A stretch of 64,000 bases of DNA from Roseibium aggregatum (lineage in GTDB: Bacteria > Pseudomonadota > Alphaproteobacteria > Rhizobiales > Stappiaceae). Positions within the stretch are counted from its first letter, which is position 1, and each line of letters opens with the position of its first letter. Made by a program: the position numbers and the translations under genes. The notes beneath the pieces were generated by a model. The model had not been told where the DNA came from. It did no database searches and saw only the letters and a program-made list of their open reading frames with translations. This document shows positions 17,096 through 25,632 of the stretch, piece by piece. The stretch spans positions 391,110-455,109 of the forward strand of contig NZ_JAEKJZ010000006.1 in NCBI RefSeq assembly GCF_017309185.1, written 5' to 3'.

Positions 17096-17725
17096 TTAAG
17101 AAGATTGGGCGTTTGCCAGAAGCTCTTCGACCTTCGGCAGAATTCTCTCAACGATAACGGCCACGCCTTGCGCGTTGGGATGCATGCCGTCGGACAAATT
17201 CAGGTCGGGGTCGAGCGCGACCCCTTCCAGAAAGAAGGGATAAAGCAGAGCCCCATGGGTCTTGGCAACCTCGGAATAGATCGGGTCGAAAATTTCGGCG
17301 TATTCGGGACCGAGGTTGCGCGGCGCCAGCATCCCGGCGAGCAGGACCTCGATCCCGCGTTCGCGCAGCCGCCGGACAATTTCCTCGATGTTCTGTCGCG
17401 AGATCTCCGGCGAAATGCCACGCAGCGCATCGTTCGCGCCAAGCTCCACGATGACCGCGTCCGTGTCCTCTCCGACGGACCAGTCCAGCCTGGCAAGGCC
17501 GCCGGTGGTGGTGTCGCCGGAGACACCTGCGTTGACGACCTCGACCGAGTGGCCTTTTTCGCCAAGGGCTTTTTGCAGCTGTTCCGGGAAACCCTCGTCG
17601 GGGCCAAGCCGGTACCCCGCGCTCAGGCTGTCGCCCAGAACGACCAGTTTCAAATCCGCGGTCTGTCCGGCGGCCGGGGCGATCAGAAGGAGGAGAAAAC
17701 CGAGAAATGCAACTAATCTGTTCAC
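17096..17725 (-). CDS. tesA: TesA-like GDSL arylesterase/lysophospholipase
   Basis: A 209-residue exported SGNH hydrolase. The GTG at 17725 with upstream AAGAG yields a signal peptide (LVAFLGFLLLLIAPAAG, cut before Q21); the longer in-frame ATG at 17770 lacks a ribosome site. Block I is GDSLSAGY (S33), block III GAND, block V DGMHPN (D179, H182). TesA acts in the periplasm on acyl-CoA-like thioesters, aryl esters and lysophospholipids. It faces ybbA-ybbP divergently, the same trio seen in E. coli (tesA / ybbAP). Confidence 0.92.
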   Translation of the reverse strand: MNRLVAFLGFLLLLIAPAAGQTADLKLVVLGDSLSAGYRLGPDEGFPEQLQKALGEKGHSVEVVNAGVSGDTTTGGLARLDWSVGEDTDAVIVELGANDALRGISPEISRQNIEEIVRRLRERGIEVLLAGMLAPRNLGPEYAEIFDPIYSEVAKTHGALLYPFFLEGVALDPDLNLSDGMHPNAQGVAVIVERILPKVEELLANAQSS

Positions 17726-17848
17726 ACTTAAACTCTTTCGGTACTGGAAGACGCGTCGCAACAGGCCCATATGGTCGCGGGACGTCCGTTTGTCGAGGGG
17801 GCAACGCCTCCGCACCATTAGGCCGAAGGTCCTCATAAAGGTCAAACC

Positions 17849-18550
17849 ATGCCGAACTCCACCGCGATTTCCCTGTCAAACGTTCACCTGAGCCTCGGCG
17901 ATGGCGCCGGCCGGGTGCATATTCTCAAGGGGATCGACCTGGAGATCGAAACAGGCGCCAGCGTCGGTCTTGTCGGGCCGTCCGGTTCCGGCAAATCGAC
18001 GCTTCTGATGGTCATGGCCGGTCTTGAACGCGCGGACGAGGGCTCCGTGAAGGTCGCCGGGTCCGAGCTTGGACCGCTCAGCGAAGACCAGCTTGCCCGT
18101 TTCCGGGGCCGCAATGTCGGCATCATCTTCCAGTCTTTTCATCTCGTGCCCAACATGACGGCGCTTGAAAATGTGGCGGTGCCGCTGGAACTCGACGGTC
18201 ATGCCGACGCCTTTGCCAAGGCGGCCGCCGAACTCGAAGCTGTCGGCCTTGGCCACCGGCTCAATCACTACCCGGCGCAGATGTCCGGCGGCGAACAGCA
18301 GCGGGTCGCGGTCGCACGCGCGCTTGTCGCCGAACCCGCGATCCTGATCGCGGACGAGCCGACCGGCAATCTCGACGAGACGACCGGCGGACAAATCGTG
18401 GAGCTGATGTTCGCCGCCCAGCGGGATCGCGGCACGACCCTCGTTCTTGTCACCCATGATCCGGGCCTCGCCGCGCAATGCGACCGCACCATCCGTGTCC
18501 GTTCCGGCGGAATCGAGGAACGTGTGCCGCGCGAAGAGGCCTCCGCATGA
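17849..18550 (+). CDS. ABC transporter ATP-binding protein (YbbA-like)
   Basis: A 233-residue ATPase of the MacB/LolD/YbbA type. Walker A is GPSGSGKST (43-51), the Q-loop QSFHLVPN, the signature MSGGEQQRVAVARAL, Walker B ILIADEPTGNLDE, and the H-loop VTHDPG. It pairs with the FtsX-like permease that overlaps its stop codon (ATGA at 18547). Homologues work with TesA-type esterases; they probably use ATP to drive a periplasm-facing conformational change rather than classical import. Confidence 0.94.
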   Translation: MPNSTAISLSNVHLSLGDGAGRVHILKGIDLEIETGASVGLVGPSGSGKSTLLMVMAGLERADEGSVKVAGSELGPLSEDQLARFRGRNVGIIFQSFHLVPNMTALENVAVPLELDGHADAFAKAAAELEAVGLGHRLNHYPAQMSGGEQQRVAVARALVAEPAILIADEPTGNLDETTGGQIVELMFAAQRDRGTTLVLVTHDPGLAAQCDRTIRVRSGGIEERVPREEASA

Positions 18551-21141
18551 GCGGCTTCGTTCCTGAAAAGTCCTCCGCTGGCAACCGGACCCTGGCCCTG
18601 GCCGTCCGTTTCGCCGTCCGGGAGCTCAGAGGTGGCCTCAGCGGATTTTACATCTTCATCGCCTGTATCGCACTGGGCGTCGCCGCCATTGCCGGCGTCA
18701 CCTCGGTGTCCCGGTCTCTGACGGAAGGTATCTCCCGGGAAGGACAGGCGATCCTGGGGGGAGACCTGGAATTCGCGCTGATCCACAGGCAGGCCGATGC
18801 CGGCCAACTTGAATATCTGACCGGGCTCGGCGACGTGTCGCAGGTCGCGACCCTGCGGGCCATGGCCCGGCGAGAAGGCACGGATGCCCAGAGCGGCGAT
18901 CAGTCGCTGGTGGAGCTGAAAGCGGTCGATGCGGCCTATCCGCTTTACGGCATCTTCAAGCTTGCCTCCGGACAACCCCTTCCCGAAGCGCTCGCCTTGC
19001 AAGACGGGATTTGGGGCGCGGTCGCCGACGCCTCGCTGCTGGCCCGCCTGGACATTTCTCTTGGAGACACCGTATCGCTTGGGCGAACGCGCGTGCGCAT
19101 TACCGACACGATCGAAAACGAGCCCGACAAGCTTGCCGGCGGCATGGAATTCGGCCCGCGTCTGATGATCGCCGATGCGGCCGTCGCGGACACCGGCCTG
19201 ATCCAGCCCGGCAGCCTCGTCAGGTGGCGTTACCGGGTCAAACTCTCTCCGCCCCCGAACCTGGAGGCGTTGGGCTCGGTTGTCGAGGAGGCCAGAAGCG
19301 CCCGGCCTGACGCCGGCTGGCGGGTGCGTTCGCGCGCCAACGCTTCGCCCGGTCTTCAGCGCAGCATCGATCAGTTCGCCCAGTTCCTGACACTGGTCGG
19401 TCTGACGGCCCTGGTCGTCGGCGGCGTCGGGGTCGCCAATGCGATCCGCGCCTATCTCGAAACCAAACGGGAGGTCATCGCCAGTTTCAAGTGCCTCGGG
19501 GCAACCGGAGGCTTCGTGTTTCAGATCTATCTGGTTCAGATGCTGGTGCTGGCCGCGATCGGCATCGCCATCGGCCTTGTCATCGGCGCCCTGATTCCCT
19601 TCGCCGCAGGTGCCGCGCTTTCCGGCGTGCTTCCGGTGGATCTCGCTGCCGGCATTTATCCCGCCGAACTGTCGCTCGGCCTCGTCTACGGGTTCCTGAC
19701 GGCGCTCGCCTTCGCGCTTTGGCCGCTCGGCCGCGCCCACGACGTGCCGCCAACCGCCCTCTTCCGGGACATCGTGACGGGGGGACGCAAACTGCCGCGC
19801 AAGCGCTACCTGGTGGCCACCGCTGCGACAGTCCTGCTTCTGGCCGGAATCGCGATCGTCCTGGCACATGACAAGTTCATCGCCGGCATTTATATCGCTG
19901 CCTCCGCGGGCGCCTTCGTGCTTCTGGTCGCGGTGGCCCGGGCGATCATGTTCGCCGCCAGGCGTCTGCCGGCCGTGCGGACCACCGAATTGCGGTTGGC
20001 CATCGCCAATATTCACCGTCCGGGCGCCCTGACCCCCTCCGTGGTGCTGTCCCTCGGGCTCGGCCTGTCCCTGCTGGTCGCGCTGGCGCTCATCGACGGC
20101 AACCTGCGCCGGGAGCTGACGGCGACCATCGCGGAGAAGGCGCCGAGCTTCTTCTTCATCGACATTCAAAGCCACGAGCGGGATGCCTTCGATGCCCTGC
20201 TCCGGCAGGAGGCACCGGAGGCCACAATACAAAGCGTGCCGATGCTGCGCGGCCGGATTGTCAGTCTGAACGGTATTCCCACGGAGAAGTTCGAGCCCGT
20301 GAAGGAAGGATCCGGCTGGGTCTTGCGCGGCGATCGGGGCATCACCTACGAAGGCAAGGTTCCGAGAAACTCCAAGCTTGTCGAGGGCTCCTGGTGGCCG
20401 GAGGACTATGCGGGCCCACCGCTCGTCTCCTTCGATGCGGAAGTCGCGGAAGACCTGGGCCTCAAGATCGGGGACAAGATCAGCGTGAACGTTCTCGGGC
20501 GCGGAATCACCGCCGAGATCGCCAATCTGCGCGAGGTCGAGTGGCAATCGCTTGCGATCAATTTCGTGATGGTATTCTCGCCCAACACCTTCGCCGGCGC
20601 CCCACACGCCTATCTGATGACCCTGGGCTGGGAAGAAGACGTGCCCGCGGAAACCGAGCTCGGACTTCTGAAAACCACGTCCAACGCCTTTCCGACCGTG
20701 ACCGCGGTCCGCGTCAAGGATGCCATCTCTCAGGTGAACGCGCTTGTCGCCCAACTGGCGTGGGCGATCCGCGGGGCGAGTTCCATCACCCTGATCGCCA
20801 GCGTCCTTGTGCTGGCCGGCGCTCTGGCGGCGGGTCATCGCAGCCGGATCTACGACGCGGTCATTCTCAAGACGCTCGGGGCGACCCGGCCCAGGCTGAT
20901 CGCCGCCTACGGGCTGGAATACGCCATTTTGGGGCTCGCTACAGCGGTCTTCGCTCTGGTCGCCGGAGGCGTTGCCGCCTGGTACGTCATCACCCAGGTC
21001 ATGGGCGGTTCCTTTGTCCTGATGCCCCTGACGGCCGTCGGAGCGGCGCTCGTCGCGCTCGTTCTGACGGTCGGTTTCGGTCTGATCGGCACCTGGCGTG
21101 TTCTGGGCGAGAAGCCGGCACCGGTCTTGCGGAACCTTTGA
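18547..21141 (+). CDS. ABC transporter permease with two FtsX domains (YbbP-like)
   Basis: An 864-residue inner-membrane protein beginning at the ATGA overlap with the ATPase gene, which implies translational coupling. A first membrane segment (about 32-55) precedes a large periplasmic domain, then a bundle of segments around 275-420, further helices near 440-500, a second periplasmic domain and a final three-segment FtsX domain (about 740-855). This is the duplicated MacB-type plan of YbbP. The cargo is unknown; a role in lipid or lipoprotein handling with TesA is an inference from neighbourhood. Confidence 0.93.
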   Translation: MSGFVPEKSSAGNRTLALAVRFAVRELRGGLSGFYIFIACIALGVAAIAGVTSVSRSLTEGISREGQAILGGDLEFALIHRQADAGQLEYLTGLGDVSQVATLRAMARREGTDAQSGDQSLVELKAVDAAYPLYGIFKLASGQPLPEALALQDGIWGAVADASLLARLDISLGDTVSLGRTRVRITDTIENEPDKLAGGMEFGPRLMIADAAVADTGLIQPGSLVRWRYRVKLSPPPNLEALGSVVEEARSARPDAGWRVRSRANASPGLQRSIDQFAQFLTLVGLTALVVGGVGVANAIRAYLETKREVIASFKCLGATGGFVFQIYLVQMLVLAAIGIAIGLVIGALIPFAAGAALSGVLPVDLAAGIYPAELSLGLVYGFLTALAFALWPLGRAHDVPPTALFRDIVTGGRKLPRKRYLVATAATVLLLAGIAIVLAHDKFIAGIYIAASAGAFVLLVAVARAIMFAARRLPAVRTTELRLAIANIHRPGALTPSVVLSLGLGLSLLVALALIDGNLRRELTATIAEKAPSFFFIDIQSHERDAFDALLRQEAPEATIQSVPMLRGRIVSLNGIPTEKFEPVKEGSGWVLRGDRGITYEGKVPRNSKLVEGSWWPEDYAGPPLVSFDAEVAEDLGLKIGDKISVNVLGRGITAEIANLREVEWQSLAINFVMVFSPNTFAGAPHAYLMTLGWEEDVPAETELGLLKTTSNAFPTVTAVRVKDAISQVNALVAQLAWAIRGASSITLIASVLVLAGALAAGHRSRIYDAVILKTLGATRPRLIAAYGLEYAILGLATAVFALVAGGVAAWYVITQVMGGSFVLMPLTAVGAALVALVLTVGFGLIGTWRVLGEKPAPVLRNL

Positions 21142-21348
21142 CCCTGTGGAGCGGAATGAGGCTTGCGCCAGCTCCCGGCAGGCGGTCCCGGCGCCGGATC
21201 TCCGCAAACCCCTTCGGACTTTTGACAGTCTGTTTACGGGTGTCCGTAAATGATCGATCGTCCCGACGATAAATCCGCCTGCGCAACTTGCATCCCTCTC
21301 CCATCTTGACTATCCGGTTGAGGACAGCCGAGAGACAGGGGGTTCCTC

Positions 21349-22122
21349 ATGATTGAACGCGCCGGAAAATTTGTTTTATGTAATCTACTCGCGGCGGCGG
21401 TGGTCGCTGCGTCATCTGTGGCGGCGTTTACGACGTCCGCCTTTGCCGAAAGCCCGTTTCACACCGGGGTCTGGCAATTGAACACGCCCGACGGACCGAA
21501 GGGACTCGTGGTCAGCGACTGGCTGGTCTTCGAGGACGGCCTGCCGAAGCGCTGGCTTTACCGCCGCGCCGGCACCAACGATGCCAATCAGTTCGACTTC
21601 TTCACCCGGTCCATGGGCGACAGCGGCTATACGCCGGTCGGCATCCGGGTTTACCGCACCGGCGACAACGCGATGAAATATACGCTGGCGCCAAAGGGTC
21701 AGGATCCGGTCGAGGTGTCCGCGGTCCGGCTGTCCATTCCCAATTTCGAGAATTCCTGCCTGTCGGTCGAGAAAAAGGGCAAGCGCTTTTTCGGCAACTG
21801 GGTCGGCACCTCCGGTTCGAAGCTCAAAAAGCTGAACGTCCGGAAAAACCGTCTCACGATCGATGGCGAGGCGCGCGACATCGCGATCGAAGAAGTTCGT
21901 GTCGGCCGCATGGGCATCACCGAAGACGGTAAACCCATCGCCTTCCTGACGGATGCGGGCGGAGACTATGCCGTGCTGCAGTGGTTCAAGCCGGGCGTCA
22001 GTGTCGAGCAAATGCGTGACAAGGAAAAGGAAATCCTCGATTTTGCCTCAGAGGAAATCGTCCGTAATCCGGGCGGTACCTGTGACAGCCAGATCGCTTC
22101 TCGCCTGAAAGCGATGAAATAA
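21349..22122 (+). CDS. Secreted protein of unknown function
   Basis: A 257-residue protein with a signal peptide (VVAASSVAAFTTSAFA, cleavage near AFA-ES at 34). The mature part is rich in beta-type sequence (GVWQLNTPDGPKGLVVSDWLVF; FDFFTRSMGDSGYTP) with one conserved-looking pair of cysteines (NSCLSVEKK and GTCDSQ), which could form a disulfide in the periplasm. I recognise no family. AGGGGG precedes the ATG at good distance. It is a single gene between ybbP and the Bax-inhibitor gene. Confidence 0.75.
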   Translation: MIERAGKFVLCNLLAAAVVAASSVAAFTTSAFAESPFHTGVWQLNTPDGPKGLVVSDWLVFEDGLPKRWLYRRAGTNDANQFDFFTRSMGDSGYTPVGIRVYRTGDNAMKYTLAPKGQDPVEVSAVRLSIPNFENSCLSVEKKGKRFFGNWVGTSGSKLKKLNVRKNRLTIDGEARDIAIEEVRVGRMGITEDGKPIAFLTDAGGDYAVLQWFKPGVSVEQMRDKEKEILDFASEEIVRNPGGTCDSQIASRLKAMK

Positions 22123-22198
22123 AAAAGCGATCTTTTAAACATATGGGCCTAATTTGCGGGCTGAAGCGAAAGAATTACGATTTTTTCAGGAATCCCGT

Positions 22199-22227
22199 CT
22201 TGAGCTTATGTCCGCAATTTCCCATAT
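22199..22227 (+). promoter_or_regulatory. Candidate sigma32 (RpoH) heat-shock promoter
   Basis: CTTGAG (22199-22204) and CCCATAT (22221-22227), 16 nt apart, match the RpoH consensus (CTTGAA, then CCCATNT at about 15 nt) closely, upstream of the Bax-inhibitor-1 gene. BI-1 proteins of the YccA type interact with the FtsH membrane protease, so heat-shock control would make sense. Confidence 0.5.
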
Positions 22228-22244
22228 GTTGAGGGAGTTGTGTT

Positions 22245-22262
22245 GCATGTGACGTCACATGC
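22245..22262. promoter_or_regulatory. Perfect 18-bp palindrome, candidate operator
   Basis: GCATGTGACGTCACATGC is a perfect dyad centred on GACGTC, 32 bp before the BI-1 start codon and roughly 10 nt after the start expected from the promoter at 22199. It could bind a repressor, or form a hairpin in the leader. Confidence 0.5.
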
Positions 22263-22293
22263 GAATTCAATCTGAAAGGGGATAAACACGACC

Positions 22294-23076
22294 ATGTCGA
22301 CCTTTGACCGTCAATCTCAAGGCGCCTACTCGGTCGCCGGCGCACGTGCCGAGGCCGGCATCGATCAGGGCCTTCGCGCCTACATGCTGGGCGTATACAA
22401 CTATATGTCCATCGGTCTCGCGCTGACCGGCTTCTTCGCGCTGGCCACCGTCATGCTGGCAACCACCAGCGATCCGAACGCCGCCGCTGCCCAGCTCGGC
22501 AACGGACACATGCTCACGAACCTTGGCGTCGCCATCTACGGCAGCCCGCTGAAGTGGGTCGTCATGCTGGCACCGCTTGGCATGGTGTTCTGGCTGTCGT
22601 TCCGCATCCAGTCGATGAGCGCGTCGTCCGCCCGGACCTTGTTCCTGGTTTACGCCGGCGTCATGGGCATCTCCCTGTCCTCGATCTTCCTGGTCTACAC
22701 CGGAGCGTCGATTGCCCGGGTCTTCTTCATCACCGCAGCATCCTTCGGCGCGCTGAGCCTGTTCGGCTACACGACCAAGAAGGACCTGTCCGGCTGGGGC
22801 TCGTTCCTGTTCATGGGCCTGATCGGCATCGTGATCGCTTCGCTGGTAAACATCTTCATGGCGTCTTCCGCTCTGCAGTTCGCCATCTCCGTGATCGGCG
22901 TCCTGGTGTTCGCCGGCCTGACCGCCTACGACACCCAGCAGATCAAGGAAATGTACTACGAAGGCGACAGCAGCGAAGTCGCCACCAAGAAGTCCGTCAT
23001 GGGCGCCCTGCGTCTTTACCTGGACTTCATCAACCTGTTCCTCATGCTGTTGCAGCTTTTCGGCAACCGCGAATAA
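22294..23076 (+). CDS. Bax inhibitor-1 / YccA family membrane protein
   Basis: A 260-residue protein with seven predicted membrane segments and a short N-terminal cytoplasmic tail, as in the BI-1/LFG/YccA family. FVGLTAYDTQQI-type sequence (FAGLTAYDTQQIKEMYYEG, about 205-223) is the hallmark near the last helices and includes the paired aspartates of the pH-gated calcium-leak core. E. coli YccA modulates FtsH; others act as calcium leak channels. The promoter and palindrome upstream suggest stress control. It ends at a strong terminator. Confidence 0.94.
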   Translation: MSTFDRQSQGAYSVAGARAEAGIDQGLRAYMLGVYNYMSIGLALTGFFALATVMLATTSDPNAAAAQLGNGHMLTNLGVAIYGSPLKWVVMLAPLGMVFWLSFRIQSMSASSARTLFLVYAGVMGISLSSIFLVYTGASIARVFFITAASFGALSLFGYTTKKDLSGWGSFLFMGLIGIVIASLVNIFMASSALQFAISVIGVLVFAGLTAYDTQQIKEMYYEGDSSEVATKKSVMGALRLYLDFINLFLMLLQLFGNRE

Positions 23077-23103
23077 GCCCGCAGCTTCCAGAGCAGAACG
23101 AGA

Positions 23104-23133
23104 AAGCCCGGCCAAGTCGCCGGGCTTTTTTTT
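23104..23133 (+). terminator. Rho-independent terminator of the BI-1 gene
   Basis: AAGCCCGGC (23104-23112) pairs with GCCGGGCTT (23119-23127) around a six-base loop and runs into eight T residues. Confidence 0.92.
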
Positions 23134-23193
23134 GACTGCCGCAAGAGGCAGGCTCCAGACCCAGTCGGTCGGGAGCTTGAATTGCGGTTGGTG

Positions 23194-23583
23194 TTACGCC
23201 TCGACGACCCTGAGGTGCTTTTTCTTTTCCAGAACCCTGAGCACTTGCGCCAGATCGTGGCCGCGTTTCAGGATCATGCCGCCTGTCGCAACCACCGAGT
23301 AGGCGCCCTGCCGGCGGGCCAGCTTCGGGTCTTTCTCGATCCGGTAGAGCGGCATCTCGGAAGACCGTCTGAAGACGGAAAACACCGCCCTGTCCTTCAG
23401 GAGATCGATGGCATAGTCGCGCCACTCTCCATCCGCGACCATGCGACCATAAAGCCTCAGGATGGTGTCGAGCTCGCGCCGGTTGAAGGAAACGACAGGT
23501 TTGGGCGGGGGACCCGGGGGAGTTAGAGGCGCGGGACCTGGTCCCGTGCCCCGCTGAGACGCGCTGTCATCGGCTTCGCTCAT
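23194..23583 (-). CDS. DUF2794 domain-containing protein
   Basis: A 129-residue protein. After a proline-rich N-terminal tail (PAPLTPPGPPPKP) the DUF2794 domain runs to the end: VSFNRRELDTILRLYGRMVADGEWRDYAID, then a beta-rich stretch (VFSVFRRSSEMPLYRIEK) and LARRQGAYSVVATGGMILKRGHDL. This family is nearly confined to alphaproteobacteria and has no known function. The ATG at 23583 is preferred over one 18 codons upstream because the domain and composition begin after it. Confidence 0.85.
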   Translation of the reverse strand: MSEADDSASQRGTGPGPAPLTPPGPPPKPVVSFNRRELDTILRLYGRMVADGEWRDYAIDLLKDRAVFSVFRRSSEMPLYRIEKDPKLARRQGAYSVVATGGMILKRGHDLAQVLRVLEKKKHLRVVEA

Positions 23584-24071
23584 TCCGCCTCCATTCGCTC
23601 GCGTTCCGGCATGGACCGGGTTGCGAACGCCAATCACCCTGTCACCTGACTGTCATGATGCGTTGGCTTTGGCTCCGGTTGCAAGCCCCAATCCCAGAAA
23701 GGCCAAAATTGGGCGAGCGCGGGCTTGTTTTATCGCATGAGACCCGGTGTCCGCGCCGGGTAACCGGCCGGCCGGCAGCCGGATCCCGCGGTGAGGACTG
23801 GAGACTTAAAAAACCGTCCTCTGCATTTTTATCAGGTTTTTCCTTCCCGGAAGGTATAAAAGTGACGTTGCGTAAGAAAATCCAGAAAATTTATGCATAT
23901 TTTCCATGAAATTGCCGCATTCCAGCCCTTGGCCAGCCATTTTGAGCTCCCATATTAGGATCATACCCTGATGGGTAAGACCAGTAGAAGCCTCGGAATG
24001 CATTAGCCCCCCAGCCCCCCGGGGTTTTTGCCGGTCTGCCTGATTTAATGCGTCAAACATCAGGGCAACTG
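23584..24071. other. Intergenic region without a supported gene
   Basis: About 490 bp between the DUF2794 gene and the MocR gene. The middle part (23800-23960) is AT-rich for this genome and contains promoter-like TATAAAA/TTTATGCATATTTT stretches. Near 24006-24032 there is a C-rich and CCGGGG-TTTTT stretch resembling a weak terminator. No open frame with sensible composition is present. Confidence 0.5.
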
Positions 24072-24098
24072 AAGGGCCGGCTCCACGCCGGCCCTTTT
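24072..24098. terminator. Terminator hairpin at the end of the MocR gene
   Basis: AAGGGCCGGC and GCCGGCCCTT form a perfect 10-bp stem with a 5-nt loop, touching the stop codon of the MocR gene. The T run (TTTT, 24095-24098) is on the plus-strand side, so it may also end plus-strand transcripts. Confidence 0.6.
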
Positions 24099-25498
24099 CA
24101 TGTCACGCGTCCAACGCTTTCCCTCAAAAAGTCGATGAATCTCGGATCGGTGCCATAGGCAACGTTCACTCGCATCGCAGCCCGCTGGAAGTTCTTCCGG
24201 CTGGGATGAAAAACGGCCCCCGGAGAAATGAAAATGCTCTGTGTGCTGGCCTCCGCGCACAATTCCTGTTCGCTGACGCCCTCCGGAAACTGCACCCAGA
24301 GATAAAACCCCGGAATGGAGCTTTCGGTCACGGTGAGTCCGAGGCCCTCCATCTGCGCGAAGGCCGCCTTGTACGCGTCCTCGACCCGGGCTCGAAGCCT
24401 GCGCAGGTGACGCAGGTAATGACCCGTTTGAATGAGGTTGAAAACGAAGCGCTCAACATGGTCGGAAGAATTGACCAGGGTGACCATCTTGATGTCCGCG
24501 AGACGCCTTATGATCTCGGGATTTCCCGCGACGTAGCCGCAACGCAGACTGGCTGAAAGCGTCTTGGAGAAGGAGCCCAGATACAGAACCCGGTTGAGCT
24601 GGTCGAGCGCCGCCAGCCGCGGCAAGGTCACGGGCAGGATATCCGCCAGGGCATCGTTTTCGACCAGAAGAAACCCCCAGCGTTCCGCCAGTTGCATCAG
24701 GCCGAACGATCGGGAGGGAGACAGCGATCCGCCGGTCGGATTGTGACCGTGCGACTGGGTGAAGAACATCTTCGGTCTGTGAACCGCGAGTTTCGCGGTC
24801 AGGTCTTCAAGGTCGGGTCCGTCCCGGTCCCGGCGTATTCCGACGATTCTGACCTTGGCGAAGGTCAGCTTGGAAAACAGAGGGTAGTAACCGGGTTCGT
24901 CGACGAAAACGGTGTCGCCGGGCTCCGTGAGGTGGCGGATGATCAGATCCAGCCCGTGGTTGACACCGTGGGTCAGGAGCAGGCCGTCCGGGCTTACGGG
25001 AATGGAACGCTCCAGAAGCTGGACCCGCAGCCGTTCCCGCAAGGGGCCGTATCCCCAGCAGCTCCCGTAGCCGAATTCGATCGCATCCGGATAGGGGGCC
25101 TTTGCGTTGGCGAAATGCCGTTTGAGCTCGGACCCTTCCATCCAGAAGGGCGGGGGGCGGCCATCGCCGGGGCGAACTTCATAGTGTTGTTCAAGTTGCT
25201 CGCGCAGAAGGGAGACTCCGTCGACCGCCTCCGTGACGTGAGGCGCGGGGGAGGGAGGCGCCGGGGGTTTTACCTGCGACATATAGTATCCGGAGCCGGC
25301 GCGCGCTTCGAGCAGTCCGCGCGCCACCAGCCTGTCGTAGGCTTCCGCCATGGTGTTTTTCGAAACGCCGTTCTCGCGTGCGGCCTGGCGAATGGACGGC
25401 AGACGCTCGAAGGTCTTGTAGCCGCCCGACTCCAGCATCAGGGCGACCTTTTCAACGATCTGGTCGACACGAGACAGTCGACGGTTGCCATTTGTCAC
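24098..25498 (-). CDS. MocR/PdxR-type transcriptional regulator (GntR HTH + aminotransferase fold)
   Basis: A 466-residue regulator. Residues 1-75 form a GntR winged helix (ERLPSIRQAARENGVSKNTMAEAYDRLVARG); a proline-rich linker follows (78-86), then a fold-type I aminotransferase domain with PLP lysine K312 (SFSKTLSASLRCG), N253 in HNPTGG and D282 in ENDALAD. MocR proteins sense PLP adducts or related effectors and act on direct-repeat operators. It is divergent from a TRAP transporter/HMG-CoA reductase operon with 134 bp between starts and is its most likely regulator. Confidence 0.92.
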   Translation of the reverse strand: MTNGNRRLSRVDQIVEKVALMLESGGYKTFERLPSIRQAARENGVSKNTMAEAYDRLVARGLLEARAGSGYYMSQVKPPAPPSPAPHVTEAVDGVSLLREQLEQHYEVRPGDGRPPPFWMEGSELKRHFANAKAPYPDAIEFGYGSCWGYGPLRERLRVQLLERSIPVSPDGLLLTHGVNHGLDLIIRHLTEPGDTVFVDEPGYYPLFSKLTFAKVRIVGIRRDRDGPDLEDLTAKLAVHRPKMFFTQSHGHNPTGGSLSPSRSFGLMQLAERWGFLLVENDALADILPVTLPRLAALDQLNRVLYLGSFSKTLSASLRCGYVAGNPEIIRRLADIKMVTLVNSSDHVERFVFNLIQTGHYLRHLRRLRARVEDAYKAAFAQMEGLGLTVTESSIPGFYLWVQFPEGVSEQELCAEASTQSIFISPGAVFHPSRKNFQRAAMRVNVAYGTDPRFIDFLRESVGRVT

Positions 25499-25532
25499 GG
25501 TAATTGTGCCTCTGCTGATGCTGGGACAGTGT

Positions 25533-25570
25533 CGCCTTCATTCCCGAAAATTGTCCCTTGATTGTCCCTT
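25533..25570. promoter_or_regulatory. Candidate MocR operator: TTGTCCCTT direct repeats plus inverted half-site
   Basis: In the 134-bp divergent promoter the 9-mer TTGTCCCTT occurs twice, at 25551-25559 and 25562-25570, exactly 11 bp apart (one helical turn). GGGACA at 25533-25538 is the inverted core, and AATTGTGCC at 25501-25509 a partial copy. Direct repeats on one helix face, sometimes with an inverted third site, are typical of MocR binding sites. Confidence 0.55.
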
Positions 25571-25632
25571 TAATTTCTATGACAGTTTCCGCCATTAGTC
25601 GAGGAAACGACTCTTTCCCAGGGAGGAAAACC

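Noticed and set aside
18268..21207. Very long open frame antisense to the ybbA-ybbP genes
   Set aside because: Composition is the Gly/Asp/Arg/Gln-rich pattern of an antisense shadow; the opposite strand encodes a clear FtsX-type permease.
23806..24060. 84-codon frame in the DUF2794-MocR gap
   Set aside because: Unconvincing composition, no ribosome site, and overlaps terminator-like DNA.
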